A DNA stretch of 64,000 nucleotides. Source: Kocuria sp. Its GTDB lineage: Bacteria; Actinomycetota; Actinomycetes; Actinomycetales; Micrococcaceae. The notes beneath the pieces are model-generated. The model ran no database searches and had not been told where the DNA came from. It worked only from the letters and a program-made list of their open reading frames with translations. This document shows, in pieces, positions 1 through 8,816 of the stretch; positions within the stretch are counted from its first letter, which is position 1; each line of letters opens with the position of its first letter. The stretch lies in NCBI GenBank assembly GCA_030454085.1, contig JAKDJD010000007.1, positions 25,759 through 89,758 of the forward strand. The letters run 5' to 3'. A program made the translations under genes and the position numbers.

Positions 1-1
1 C

Positions 2-91
2 AGAGCCGAGGCGCTCGAGTCCCGGAACAAACCGCCACAGGACCCGGAAGAGCAGTCAGGACAAAATCCCGAAGGAGCCGACAATGCCTAA
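2..91 (+). CDS. secD: Protein translocase subunit SecD, C-terminal end (partial)
   Basis: An open frame runs from the window edge to a TAA at 89-91 and encodes a 29-residue charged tail ending GADNA. It directly precedes secF and overlaps its start by 8 bp (ATGCCTAA), as expected for a secDF operon. SecD and SecF together form the proton-driven complex that helps SecYEG move proteins across the membrane. Only the non-conserved tail is visible, so the name rests on the neighbour rather than on a motif. Confidence 0.75.
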   Translation, partial: RAEALESRNKPPQDPEEQSGQNPEGADNA

Positions 92-1268
92 GTTCGCAGA
101 GTTCGGTAGCAACCTCTACACGGGCAAGACCTCACTGCCCTTCATCCCGAAGAAGAAACTGTGGCTGGGAATTTCCGCGGTGCTCGTGATCATCGCGGTG
201 CTCATCCCGGTATTCACGGGCGGCTTCAAAATGGGCATCGATTTCCGTGGCGGTTCGGAGTTCACGGTCTCGGATTCCCAGAGCACCGACGTCCAGACGG
301 GCAAGGACGCCGTCTCGAAGCACGCGAGTGCGACCGAGACCGAAGTGACTAAGATCGCCTCGGATACGGTACGCGTCCAAACCGAGCAATTGAGCGACGA
401 CGACACGCTCGCCGTCAAGCAGGCCCTGCAGAAGGCTTACGACGTCAAAGCCGACGACGTCACGTCCTCCTACGTGGGTCCGACCTGGGGTGCGGGTGTG
501 ACCCGCCAGGCCACGTGGGGGCTGATCGCGTTCGTGGTCCTGGCCACGGTCGGAATGGCCCTGTACTTCAGAACTGTGAAGATGTCCCTGTCGGCCATCG
601 CCGGATTGCTCTTCACCGTCATCACGACTGCCGGGATCTACGCCCTCGTCGGGTTCGAAGTGACGCCGTCGGCGATCATCGGGTTCCTGACGATTCTGTC
701 CTACTCGCTGTATGACTCTGTGGTGGTCTTCGACAAGATTCGTGAGAACACCAAGGGCTACCGGGAGAACACGAAGACGACCTTCGCCGAAGAAGTGAAT
801 CTGGCGGTCAACCAGACCTTGGTCAGGTCAATCAACACCTCGGTCGTCGGGATTCTGCCGGTCGGGTCGATTCTGTTCATCGGGGCATTCCTGCTGGGTG
901 CCGGAACCTTGCAGGACCTCTCCCTGGCACTGTTCATCGGGATCATCATGGGCACGCTGGGCACGTTGTTCGTTTCGGCGCCCCTCTACGCACTCCTGCG
1001 TCAGGGCGAGAAGCCCATCAAGGAACAGGCCGAGAGAGTCCGACGAGGCGTCGCGGACACCGGCGCCGGTGACTCCCGAGCGGAGACCAGCGAAGGAACG
1101 ACGTCGGGGTCGACGAGAGCCTCGGGCAAAGATTCGGCGTCGGCCGGACCGGACTCGGCACAACGAGGCCAGCGTTCCGACCGAGGTGGTGGGCGTTCGG
1201 AGGACAACCCCACGCCGCGCTACGAGCCGCATGGCAGGGACAAACCGGATAACGGAGCGGTGATCTAG
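84..1268 (+). CDS. secF: Protein translocase subunit SecF
   Basis: A 394-residue membrane protein. TM1 spans about residues 27-47 and is followed by the periplasmic FRGGSEF motif (54-60). Five further hydrophobic segments follow, with the SecF signature SLYDSVVVFDKIR at 208-220. From about residue 320 to the end the chain is hydrophilic and rich in S, G, R and E, probably a disordered cytoplasmic tail; it makes the protein longer than enterobacterial SecF. The start is an ATG with GAAGGAG at 71-77, overlapping the secD stop. SecF pairs with SecD in the Sec accessory complex at the cytoplasmic membrane. Confidence 0.95.
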   Translation: MPKFAEFGSNLYTGKTSLPFIPKKKLWLGISAVLVIIAVLIPVFTGGFKMGIDFRGGSEFTVSDSQSTDVQTGKDAVSKHASATETEVTKIASDTVRVQTEQLSDDDTLAVKQALQKAYDVKADDVTSSYVGPTWGAGVTRQATWGLIAFVVLATVGMALYFRTVKMSLSAIAGLLFTVITTAGIYALVGFEVTPSAIIGFLTILSYSLYDSVVVFDKIRENTKGYRENTKTTFAEEVNLAVNQTLVRSINTSVVGILPVGSILFIGAFLLGAGTLQDLSLALFIGIIMGTLGTLFVSAPLYALLRQGEKPIKEQAERVRRGVADTGAGDSRAETSEGTTSGSTRASGKDSASAGPDSAQRGQRSDRGGGRSEDNPTPRYEPHGRDKPDNGAVI

Positions 1269-1377
1269 CGGAGCCTGCTATGAGGCCCCTCGCCCAGGGC
1301 AGGTGCAGCCTGACGCCGTGCATCACCAGAAGAGATGTCAGGTCCCCCGGCCGGGGAAGTCCACACCCTTCGACGAC

Positions 1378-2034
1378 CTATCCGAGTGGCGCCACCGATT
1401 CCCAACGCGGGTTGACCATGGCCTGGCTGCCGCCGGCATTCCAAGAGCCCTGCATACTGAAGGTGGTCGTCAGCAGGCAACGATGCAGGGTGCCGTTGGG
1501 GGCGGTGTACGAGATCTCGGTGGGTACCCTGACGGTGGCACCGTCCCAGGACTGACGATTGGCTCGATTCGTGGTGCCCGCGGAATCGAGCCACTGGATC
1601 GTGGAGGCCATGAGGAAACCGGCCCGGGCGCCTCCCGAACCGACGTTGCCCAGGGTGGCGATGCCTGAATAACTGCGCCCGTCGTTCAGCGTGAGGGTGG
1701 GCGCGGGAAGGTACCTCTCCCCGGCCCCGTTCTTGAGCTTGAAGGTTACCGATCCGCGGTAGTTGCAGGTGGACCGGAAACCGAAATTCAGGGATGTCTG
1801 GGCGTTCGCGGCGCCGCCGAACTGGTTGCCGAAGGTGCGCGACCCCTCGATGTTCCACGAATCCGCGACTCGGGCGCCGCAGTATCCGTTGTTCAGCTGA
1901 TCGTCGGTGAGCGCGCACCCCTCGGGGGCCGGGGTCGAGGCGGCCATCGCGGGTACGGCCGCGGTGGTGGAGAGGACGGCGACCGACCACGACGCGCCCT
2001 TGGCCACGGAACGCCGTGTGATGTGCTGATGCAT
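1378..2034 (-). CDS. Exported protein of unknown function
   Basis: I chose the ATG at 2034, preceded by GAAAGG, over an upstream GTG that would add 18 residues. The resulting protein has 218 residues. It begins with a secretion signal: basic TRRSVAKG with a twin arginine, a short hydrophobic stretch, and AMA-AST as a likely cleavage site near residue 32. The mature part is about 185 residues, rich in G, N, S and T, with four to five cysteines (for example STCNYRG), which suggests a beta-rich, possibly disulfide-bonded surface or secreted protein. I recognise no family. It stands alone between secF and rel on the opposite strand, with its own promoter. Confidence 0.7.
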   Translation of the reverse strand: MHQHITRRSVAKGASWSVAVLSTTAAVPAMAASTPAPEGCALTDDQLNNGYCGARVADSWNIEGSRTFGNQFGGAANAQTSLNFGFRSTCNYRGSVTFKLKNGAGERYLPAPTLTLNDGRSYSGIATLGNVGSGGARAGFLMASTIQWLDSAGTTNRANRQSWDGATVRVPTEISYTAPNGTLHRCLLTTTFSMQGSWNAGGSQAMVNPRWESVAPLG

Positions 2035-2069
2035 GGGTGAACCTTTCGTGAGGGGGGGGGCAATCCACA

Positions 2070-2098
2070 AAAATAGAATCCTGGACACCCCGGTTCAA
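2070..2098 (-). promoter_or_regulatory. Sigma70-type promoter of the exported protein gene
   Basis: On the minus strand TTGAAC (2098-2093) and TATTTT (2075-2070) are separated by 17 bp. The predicted start of transcription is near 2063. A run of nine G on the plus strand (C on the transcript) lies at 2052-2060, between this start and the ribosome-binding site. Prediction from sequence only. Confidence 0.5.
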
Positions 2099-2548
2099 TT
2101 GATCAGTAAAGTATTTGAGGGCGTGTCCGCGCAGATCGGAGAGACGCGAAGCGCCGCCCGGCGTGCCGGCAGATTCATTGAACAGTGGACTGATCTGGGC
2201 ATTCATCGCACGTGAGAAACTTTCGCGGCGTCGTCGTGCGGTCGAGGACGAAAAACTTCGCCTTCCGAATAAGTCGGAGTGTGACGGCGACCGCCACGAT
2301 GCCCATCGCGGTCGGCCCGCGCCCGGCCGAACCGCGCGACGAAAGCCGTGCGACGAAAGCCGTACGACGAGATGGCAGTGACCGGACATCACGAAGCCGA
2401 GACGGTAGATCCGGACGTGTCCGTGGTCATTTTGGTTCAAGGGTTGCCACTTCGGCAGGGTGGAGTGCACCAACCTGCCACCTCAAGGGAACGGAGGATT
2501 GACGGCGGGGGACTAAACTGGGTCCATCACACGGTCAGGAGGTTCATC
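2099..2548. other. Intergenic region upstream of rel
   Basis: About 450 bp with no convincing gene. The rel frame stays open for 67 codons upstream of its start, but that stretch has no protein-like composition. It holds the degenerate repeat copy at 2444-2483 and a TAAACT (2514-2519), which fits an actinobacterial -10 box about 30 bp before the rel start. The only TTGACG nearby (2499-2504) is too close to serve as its -35. Confidence 0.5.
2444..2483. repeat. Degenerate copy of the TGCCACCT intergenic repeat
   Basis: Two TGCCACYT units (TTGCCACTT and CTGCCACCT) flank a TGCAC core, with GTCATTTTGGTTC just upstream. The arrangement resembles the better copies at 22609-22690, 38996-39082 and 56781-56870, but the left arm is eroded. 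Confidence 0.35.
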
Positions 2549-4936
2549 ATGGCATCGTCAGATGATCGGCAGAGTCACGGGACCCATCGGGTTATTTCAG
2601 CGTCCACTAGGACGCCGGAGCGTCGTGCCTTCCCGAAGACGGCCGCCGTGTCGGCCGCAGAGAGAGCGGAGCCTGCCGTGACCGCCGGAGATTCCTCGGC
2701 CGCGAGCAAGACCAAACCGGTGTCGCCTGTCCTCGTTCCCTTGTTGAGGACCGTCAAGGCCAGCAACCCCCAAGAAGATTTCGCTGCGATCGAGCGGGCC
2801 TTCGCCGTCGCCGACAAGTACCACACCGGACAGAAGCGCAAGAGCGGCGATCCGTACATCACGCACCCCGTCGCCGTCACCACGATTCTCGCCGAGCTCG
2901 GGGCCTCCGGCGCCACGCTCATTGCGGGCCTGTTGCACGACACCGTCGAGGACACCGAGTACACGCTCGAAGAGCTCACCGAAGACTTCGGGGAAGAGGT
3001 CGCGGAGCTCGTCGACGGCGTGACCAAGCTGGACAAGGTCAAGTACGGGGAGCACGCGCAGGCCGAAACGGTCCGCAAGATGGTCATAGCGATGGCCAAG
3101 GACATCCGGGTGCTCGTGATCAAGTTGGCCGACCGGCTCCACAACGCGAGGACCTGGCGCTTCGTCTCTGCGCAGTCCAGCGCGCGCAAAGCGAAGGAGA
3201 CCCTCGAGATCTTCGCGCCGCTGGCCCACCGCCTGGGCATCAACACGATCAAATGGGAACTTGAGGACTTGTCTTTCGCGGCCCTGGAGCCTCGCATCTA
3301 CGACGAGATCGTGCGCATGGTCGGGGACAGGACCCCGGAGCGGGAACGTCAGCTGCAAGAGATCCGCACCGGTGTGAAGGACGAACTGCAGGAGTCCAAC
3401 ATCTCGTGCGAGGTGACTGGTCGACCGAAGCACTATTACTCGATCTACCAGAAGATGATTCTGCGCGACAAGGAATTCGATGAGATCTACGATCTCCTCG
3501 CGATCCGGATTCTCGTCGACTCGGTGCGGGACTGCTATGCGGCGCTCGGCGCCATCCACGAGGTCTGGAAGCCGATCCCGGGACGATTCAAGGACTATAT
3601 TGCCGTTCCGAAATTCAACACCTACCAGTCCCTGCACACCGCGGTGATCGGGCCGGCCGGTCGACCCGTAGAGGTCCAGATCCGGACGCACGACATGCAC
3701 CGCAAGGCCGAGTACGGTATCGCCGCGCACTGGAAGTACAAGGCTGCGGCCCGTGGCGAGGCATCGGCTGCCGGACAGCGTACCGAGGATTCGGCCGACG
3801 CGCTGAAGTGGCTCCAGTCGCTCATGTCCTGGCAGTCGGAGACCCGCGATTCCTCCGAATTCCTGGACTCCCTGCGCTACGAGGTCAACGCCCAAGAGGT
3901 CTTCGTCTTCACCCCGGCCGGCGATGTGCTGTCCTTGCCCGCGGGATCGACCCCGGTGGACTTCGCCTACGCGATCCACACACAAGTCGGCGAGCACACC
4001 ATCGGCGCCCGGGTCAACGGAAAACTCGTTCCGTTGTCCTCGAAACTCAACCACGGTGATCGCATTGAAATCCTCACGACCAAGGCGGAGGACGCCGGGC
4101 CGAGCGAGGACTGGCTCAGATTCGTGGCCAGCCCGCGGGCCCGCACCAAGATCCGGCACTACCTGACCAAGGAGCGTCGCGAAGAAGCCATCGAAAAGGG
4201 CAAGGACAACTTGACCCGCTCGATGCGGCGCCACAGCCTGCCTCTCCAGCGGCTTCTGACAAGCAAACTCCTTCTGTCCGTCGCGGAGGAACAGCACAAG
4301 GACGACGTCGCCGCGTTGTACGAAGCCGTGGGCGAGGGCCAGATCAAGGCTCAGGATGTCATCGACCGTCTGGTCGATCTCCTCGGAGGCGAATCCGAGG
4401 CCGAGGACGACCTCGAAGAAGAAACCTCGATCACGACCCACGCGCGGCCCAAGCACGCGGACTCGGGCGTGGTGGTCGACGGCGCCGACGGTGTCTACAC
4501 CAAATTGGCACGGTGCTGCACTCCCGTTCCCCCGGACGAGATCATGGGCATCGTGACTCGCGGCAACGGCATCTCGGTGCACCGCGTGGATTGTCCCAAC
4601 ATGAGGCAGGCTCAGGACGATCCTCGCCGGATCGAGGTCCAGTGGGCTCCGACCAAATCATCCGTGTTCTTGGTCGAAATCCAGGTCGAGGCGCTCGACA
4701 GGAAATCGTTGCTTTCCGACGTGACTCGGATCCTCTCGGAAAGCCACGTCAATATCCTGTCGGCCAATGTGCATACCAATGTCTCCCGGCTCGCCATCTC
4801 GCGCTTCTCCTTCGAGATGGGCGATCCGAGGTACCTCGACCACGTCCTCAACACGGTGCGCGGCATCGACGGCGTCTACGACGTCTACCGGATCACCGGG
4901 TCCCGACCGACCCCGTCGGCCCAGGGCCAGGAGTGA
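2549..4936 (+). CDS. rel: Bifunctional (p)ppGpp synthetase/hydrolase Rel
   Basis: With the ATG at 2549 (AGGAGG at 2537-2542, 6-nt spacing) the protein has 795 residues; the longer upstream frame is rejected. It makes and degrades the stringent-response alarmone (p)ppGpp. In order: the HD hydrolase domain with LLHDTVEDT near residue 127; the synthetase domain with RFKD near 345 and YQSLHT just after; a TGS domain (about 450-510, EVFVFTPAGD); a conserved Cys/His region with ARCCTPVPPDE; and an ACT domain at about 706-780. RFKD fits the RXKD signature of bifunctional rather than synthetase-only enzymes, and the intact HD motif agrees. The first 70 residues are an S/A-rich variable extension. Confidence 0.96.
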   Translation: MASSDDRQSHGTHRVISASTRTPERRAFPKTAAVSAAERAEPAVTAGDSSAASKTKPVSPVLVPLLRTVKASNPQEDFAAIERAFAVADKYHTGQKRKSGDPYITHPVAVTTILAELGASGATLIAGLLHDTVEDTEYTLEELTEDFGEEVAELVDGVTKLDKVKYGEHAQAETVRKMVIAMAKDIRVLVIKLADRLHNARTWRFVSAQSSARKAKETLEIFAPLAHRLGINTIKWELEDLSFAALEPRIYDEIVRMVGDRTPERERQLQEIRTGVKDELQESNISCEVTGRPKHYYSIYQKMILRDKEFDEIYDLLAIRILVDSVRDCYAALGAIHEVWKPIPGRFKDYIAVPKFNTYQSLHTAVIGPAGRPVEVQIRTHDMHRKAEYGIAAHWKYKAAARGEASAAGQRTEDSADALKWLQSLMSWQSETRDSSEFLDSLRYEVNAQEVFVFTPAGDVLSLPAGSTPVDFAYAIHTQVGEHTIGARVNGKLVPLSSKLNHGDRIEILTTKAEDAGPSEDWLRFVASPRARTKIRHYLTKERREEAIEKGKDNLTRSMRRHSLPLQRLLTSKLLLSVAEEQHKDDVAALYEAVGEGQIKAQDVIDRLVDLLGGESEAEDDLEEETSITTHARPKHADSGVVVDGADGVYTKLARCCTPVPPDEIMGIVTRGNGISVHRVDCPNMRQAQDDPRRIEVQWAPTKSSVFLVEIQVEALDRKSLLSDVTRILSESHVNILSANVHTNVSRLAISRFSFEMGDPRYLDHVLNTVRGIDGVYDVYRITGSRPTPSAQGQE

Positions 4937-5618
4937 GCCGGAGGTCCCAGTGGCCCCACGGTAGCCCTTCCGACAGCGCGTGAACCCGCCTGACGGCCCG
5001 TTTTCGGAACGCCAGACGAGGAACCGCTTCCAAGGCGGCACAGACCGTCTCCGGAGCACAACCCAGCCCTGGCGCGCGCAGCAATGTCGCCAGGGCGGTG
5101 TCGCCGTGTTTGTCCTGGTCAAAGGCCGCAAGGTCCACACATGTACGGAGGGGCGTGGTGACTCTCAGGGGGCCGATGCGCAGGGCCTCGTATGTGGTGT
5201 AGGTCGTGTAACGGTGGCGGACGAAGGCGGATTCCACCGGGTCCAAGGTGAGGCCGGATGGCCCAAAGGCCGTGCACTCGAGCAGCGCGGGCGGGGGAGC
5301 GCACCCGTAGATCCAGGCCGCGGTCAGGCGGTGGAGTATTGCTCGTTGTCGGCTCAGTGGCCGCAGGTGCAGTGCCGCCGCCGTGGCGCGGGATTCGGGG
5401 CAGGGCGGCGTGCTGCCGTACACAGAGTTAACATGCGGAACCAGTAGCCCGCGCGCCGTGAGGAGCAGTGCCTCGGCCTCCGTGAGGTGGAGGCCGGCAA
5501 TCACCAAGGACGGCGGGGACCCGAGGTCCCGGTAATGAGCGGCCGTACGCGACACGGGGTCGAGGCGGCAGGCCCGATCCGCAGAATGATGTTGGTGCAT
5601 GTGTCCATGAGACCTCAT
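4893..5618 (-). CDS. AbiEi antitoxin-like / uncharacterised actinobacterial protein
   Basis: A 241-residue protein convergent with rel; the two 3' ends overlap by 44 bp. The stretch around residues 145-165 (LRVTTPLRTCVDLAAFD) resembles the conserved core of AbiEi-type proteins, which in type IV toxin-antitoxin systems are the DNA-binding partner of an AbiEii nucleotidyltransferase. No such toxin gene is next to it. Many actinobacteria carry lone proteins of this kind with unknown roles. No clear ribosome-binding site supports either the ATG at 5618 or the in-frame ATG at 5600. Family assignment is tentative. Confidence 0.55.
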   Translation of the reverse strand: MRSHGHMHQHHSADRACRLDPVSRTAAHYRDLGSPPSLVIAGLHLTEAEALLLTARGLLVPHVNSVYGSTPPCPESRATAAALHLRPLSRQRAILHRLTAAWIYGCAPPPALLECTAFGPSGLTLDPVESAFVRHRYTTYTTYEALRIGPLRVTTPLRTCVDLAAFDQDKHGDTALATLLRAPGLGCAPETVCAALEAVPRLAFRKRAVRRVHALSEGLPWGHWDLRLTPGPGPTGSVGTR

Positions 5619-5760
5619 GCTCAGACCGAGGGGTGCGGATTCACCGAATCTGTGGACAGCTTCTGTGAACCCGTACCCCTCGGAGGGAACGAATAGCCTC
5701 GCCGCGGGCGGAAAGGTCTTGCGGACGACCGAGTCAGGGGCTCGGGGTCAGGGTCGGGTG

Positions 5761-7095
5761 TCAGGCGCCCGAGTCAAGCTGATCCAACCAGGCCCGACGA
5801 GCGTCGAGGTCTTCCCGGGCCTTGGCGGCAGCTTTGTCGTCCCCCGCGGACTCGGCCTTGCGAAGGTCCTCCTCCAGCTCCGAAATGGCATCCCTGAGCT
5901 GGGTGACCATGGAATCGGCTCTGGCCCGGGTTTCGGGATTGGTCCGCTCCCACTCGGCCTGTTCCGCCTCGGAGATGGCATCCTGGACCTTCTTGAGCTC
6001 ATTCTCGATCCGCCGCAGGTCATTGCGGGGAACCATGCCAGCCGCATCCCACTCGTCCAGGATCGGAGCGAGCTGCGCTTTCGCCGCACCCGGATCCTTG
6101 ACGGGCAGGATCGCGCGGGCCTTCTCGAGCAACGCTTCCTTGACCTTGAGATTTTCCGCGAACTCGCGATCAGTTTCGGCATTGGCGGCGGCCCGAGCGT
6201 TGAAGAAGACGTCCTGGGCGGCGCGAAAGCGAGCCCAGAGCGCATCGTCCTCCTTGCGCGAGGCCCGCGGCGCCTGCTTCCAGCGATCCATCAGGTCCCG
6301 GTACTTGGCGGACGTTTCACTCCAGTCCGTGGACCCGGACAACGATTCGGCCTCAGCAATGAGCGCTTCCTTGGCCTTCTTCGCTTTGGCGTTGTTCTGG
6401 TCCAGTTGGGAGAAGTAGGAGCGGCGGTGCTTGTCGAACGTGGACCGGGCCGTGCGGAAACGCTTCCAGAGCGCATCCTCGACCGATTTCGGTAGGCGAT
6501 GTTCCTTCTGGGCGACCTTCCACGCATCGAAGAGGTCGTTCATCCGGGCGCTCGAGTTCTTCCAATGTGTTTCGGAAGGATCCTGGTCCGCCACATCTTC
6601 CGCCGCTTTGACGATGGCTTCACGTTCTTGATGCGCGCGCTGTTTTGCTTCCTCGGCCTCGTGCTTCTGCTCTTCGGTCAGGCGGGTGGCGGCGCCATCG
6701 AGGTCATCGAGCCGTTTCTCGAGGTTCTCGATGTCGCCGACCATGCCGCGTGCCTCGACCTGTTCCCTGAGGGAGCGGACGGAGCGTGCCACCGAAGCCG
6801 CATCGGCGCCTTGGGAGACACGGTTCTCGAGGAGAGCAATCTGAGTCTCCGTTTCGGAGAATTTCCGGGCGAAGTAGGTCAGGGCATCGTCGTCGCTGGC
6901 CTCGGGAAACGCCCCCACGGGAATGTCCTCGCCGCGCACCGTGACGTAGACGTGGCCATCAGCCCCGACCGAGCCGAACTTCTTGGCCTCGTCCAGCGGC
7001 CTCGGGGCTGCCGGGGGTGCGGCGGGTTTGGGAACGATGGGGGAACCCGGCAGGTTGGCCGGTGTGGGCTTGTCGTCGGGCTTCTTCTCAGTCAC
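5761..7095 (-). CDS. DUF349 domain protein, coiled coil
   Basis: I prefer the GTG at 7095 (443 residues, MTEKKPDDK), with GGAAAGAG upstream, over an open extension to 7221 that lacks a ribosome-binding site. A proline-rich head comes first, then a segment with GADGHVYVTVRGEDIPVGAFPE (two stretches, about residues 43-65). A long helical, charged region follows with repeated DUF349 units, each having a tryptophan-centred pattern such as WKNSSARMNDLFDAWK, WSETSAKYRDLMDRWK and LWARFRAAQDVFF. DUF349 proteins have no firmly established function; they commonly lie next to hisS and rel in actinobacteria, as here. No signal peptide or membrane segment. Confidence 0.85.
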   Translation of the reverse strand: MTEKKPDDKPTPANLPGSPIVPKPAAPPAAPRPLDEAKKFGSVGADGHVYVTVRGEDIPVGAFPEASDDDALTYFARKFSETETQIALLENRVSQGADAASVARSVRSLREQVEARGMVGDIENLEKRLDDLDGAATRLTEEQKHEAEEAKQRAHQEREAIVKAAEDVADQDPSETHWKNSSARMNDLFDAWKVAQKEHRLPKSVEDALWKRFRTARSTFDKHRRSYFSQLDQNNAKAKKAKEALIAEAESLSGSTDWSETSAKYRDLMDRWKQAPRASRKEDDALWARFRAAQDVFFNARAAANAETDREFAENLKVKEALLEKARAILPVKDPGAAKAQLAPILDEWDAAGMVPRNDLRRIENELKKVQDAISEAEQAEWERTNPETRARADSMVTQLRDAISELEEDLRKAESAGDDKAAAKAREDLDARRAWLDQLDSGA

Positions 7096-7359
7096 CGCTG
7101 AAACTCTTTCCGTGGGAGGGCCTGTCGGCCTCATGTATCGATGGTCGACGTCGCCCGGGACGAACCGGGCACTGGACTCCAATATATATGGGGCGTGCGT
7201 CACGTGAACCGGGTATTTCATGGAAAGATGAACGGTTTTCCCTGGAAGGGGCCGGGATCACGGTCCGCGCGGTTCGCCTGGGGACTGGCCACGGTTTAGG
7301 CTTGAAGGTGTTTGCGCGCCTCCCGCGCGCCCAAGAAGCAAGACTTTGAGGAGTGGCTC

Positions 7360-8706
7360 ATGGCCCGCAAGGCGTCCTTGTCAGGTTTTCCGGAATTGCT
7401 GCCCGAGGAACGGGTGGTAGAGAACCATGTCCTGGATGTTCTGCGCCATACCTTCGAACTGCACGGGTTCTCCTCGATCGAGACCCGCTCCGTGGAAACC
7501 GTCGAGCAATTGTTGCAGAAGGGCGAGATCGACAAAGAGGTCTACGCGGTCTCACGACTCCAGGACGACGCCGACAGCAAGAAGGCCGAAAAGCTCGCGC
7601 TCCACTTCGATCTGACCGTTCCCTTCGCCCGGTACGTCGTCGAGAATGCCGGCTATCTGAACTTTCCGTTCATGCGGTATCAGATTCAGAAATCATGGCG
7701 TGGCGAGCGGCCGCAGGAGGGTCGTGCCCGCGAATTCACGCAGGCCGATATCGACGTCGTCGGAGAAGGCACGCTGCCGTTCCGGTACGACGTCGAGCTC
7801 GCCCTGATCGTGGTGGACGCGCTCTCTCAGTTGCCGCTGCCCGAATTCAGGCTCCGCGTCAATAACAGGAAGCTCTCCGAGGGGTTCTACCGTGGCATCG
7901 GACTGACCGATACCGCAGGGGTCCTGCGCTCGATCGACAAGTTGGAGAAGATCGGACCCGAAGCCGTGGCCCAGCTTCTCAAGGACGAGCTCGGCGCCAC
8001 GGACGAGCAGGCACAAGCCGCCTTGGACCTTGCCTCGATCACAGCGGAAGACACCTCCTTCGCGGACCGGGTACGTTCTTTCGGCGTCGAGGACGACCTG
8101 CTCGAGGAGGGGCTGACGGAGTTGACCGAAGTCATTGAGCAGGCGTCGAAGCGCGCGCCCGGCAAGGTCATCGCGGACCTGTCAATCGCTCGGGGGCTGG
8201 ACTACTACACGGGAACCGTCTACGAGACCGTCCTGCTCGGTCACGAACAGCTCGGATCCATCTGCTCCGGTGGCAGGTACGAGTCCTTGGCCTCGAATGG
8301 CAAGAAAACCTACCCGGGGGTCGGTCTCTCCATCGGCGTGACCCGGCTCGTTGCCCGGATGCTCTCGCAAGGTCTGGCGCGACCGACTCGTTCGGTACCC
8401 TCCGCGGTTCTGGTGGCCCTCACGAACGACGACGCCTGGTCGGAGGCTCAGGACGTCGCCGATCAGTTGAGGGATCGCGGCATCGCCTGCGAGGTCTCTG
8501 CCAGTGCCGCGAAATTCGGCAAGCAGATCAAGTACGCGGACCGACGGGGGATACCCTTCGTCTGGTTCCTGGGGACTGACGAGTCGGGCACGACCACGCA
8601 TGAGGTCAAGGACATCCGCTCGGGTGAGCAGGTTGCCGCGGACCCCTCGACCTGGACTCCCGCCGAGGAGGATCTACGGCCTCGCGTGTACGGCACCGAG
8701 GAATAG
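7360..8706 (+). CDS. hisS: Histidine--tRNA ligase
   Basis: The ATG at 7360 has TGAGGAG at 7347-7353 and gives 448 residues; a 16-codon upstream extension is discarded. This class II synthetase charges tRNA-His. Visible signatures are the N-terminal class II region LHFDLTVPFARYV, followed by RYQIQKSWRGERPQEGR (motif 2), the HisRS-specific ARGLDYYTGTVYE near residue 276, and the motif 3-like GVGLSIGVTRL. The C-terminal part (from about 355) is an anticodon-binding domain. It lies 110 bp upstream of aspS on the same strand, the usual actinobacterial pair. Confidence 0.96.
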   Translation: MARKASLSGFPELLPEERVVENHVLDVLRHTFELHGFSSIETRSVETVEQLLQKGEIDKEVYAVSRLQDDADSKKAEKLALHFDLTVPFARYVVENAGYLNFPFMRYQIQKSWRGERPQEGRAREFTQADIDVVGEGTLPFRYDVELALIVVDALSQLPLPEFRLRVNNRKLSEGFYRGIGLTDTAGVLRSIDKLEKIGPEAVAQLLKDELGATDEQAQAALDLASITAEDTSFADRVRSFGVEDDLLEEGLTELTEVIEQASKRAPGKVIADLSIARGLDYYTGTVYETVLLGHEQLGSICSGGRYESLASNGKKTYPGVGLSIGVTRLVARMLSQGLARPTRSVPSAVLVALTNDDAWSEAQDVADQLRDRGIACEVSASAAKFGKQIKYADRRGIPFVWFLGTDESGTTTHEVKDIRSGEQVAADPSTWTPAEEDLRPRVYGTEE

Positions 8707-8816
8707 ACCGTCCCTGCCGCGGCTGTGGACAACGATCCTTGGCCCTCGCCGGGGCAGGTAGACTCTGCACAGAATCAGCACGGCGGGACCCCGCCGCCAC
8801 ATCGAAAGGACCGTGA

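Noticed and set aside
2499..2519. TTGACG with TAAACT as the rel promoter
   Set aside because: Spacing is 9 bp, far too short. TAAACT may still be a -10 box with another upstream element.
2348..2548. N-terminal extension of Rel by 67 codons
   Set aside because: The ATG at 2549 has an ideal AGGAGG. The extension has no protein-like composition and crosses a repeat.
2597..4582. 661-codon frame antisense to rel (and similar long antisense frames, such as 8820-10160 and 15997-17280)
   Set aside because: Typical high-GC shadow frames: R/G/H/V-rich, without domains, and wholly inside well-supported genes.
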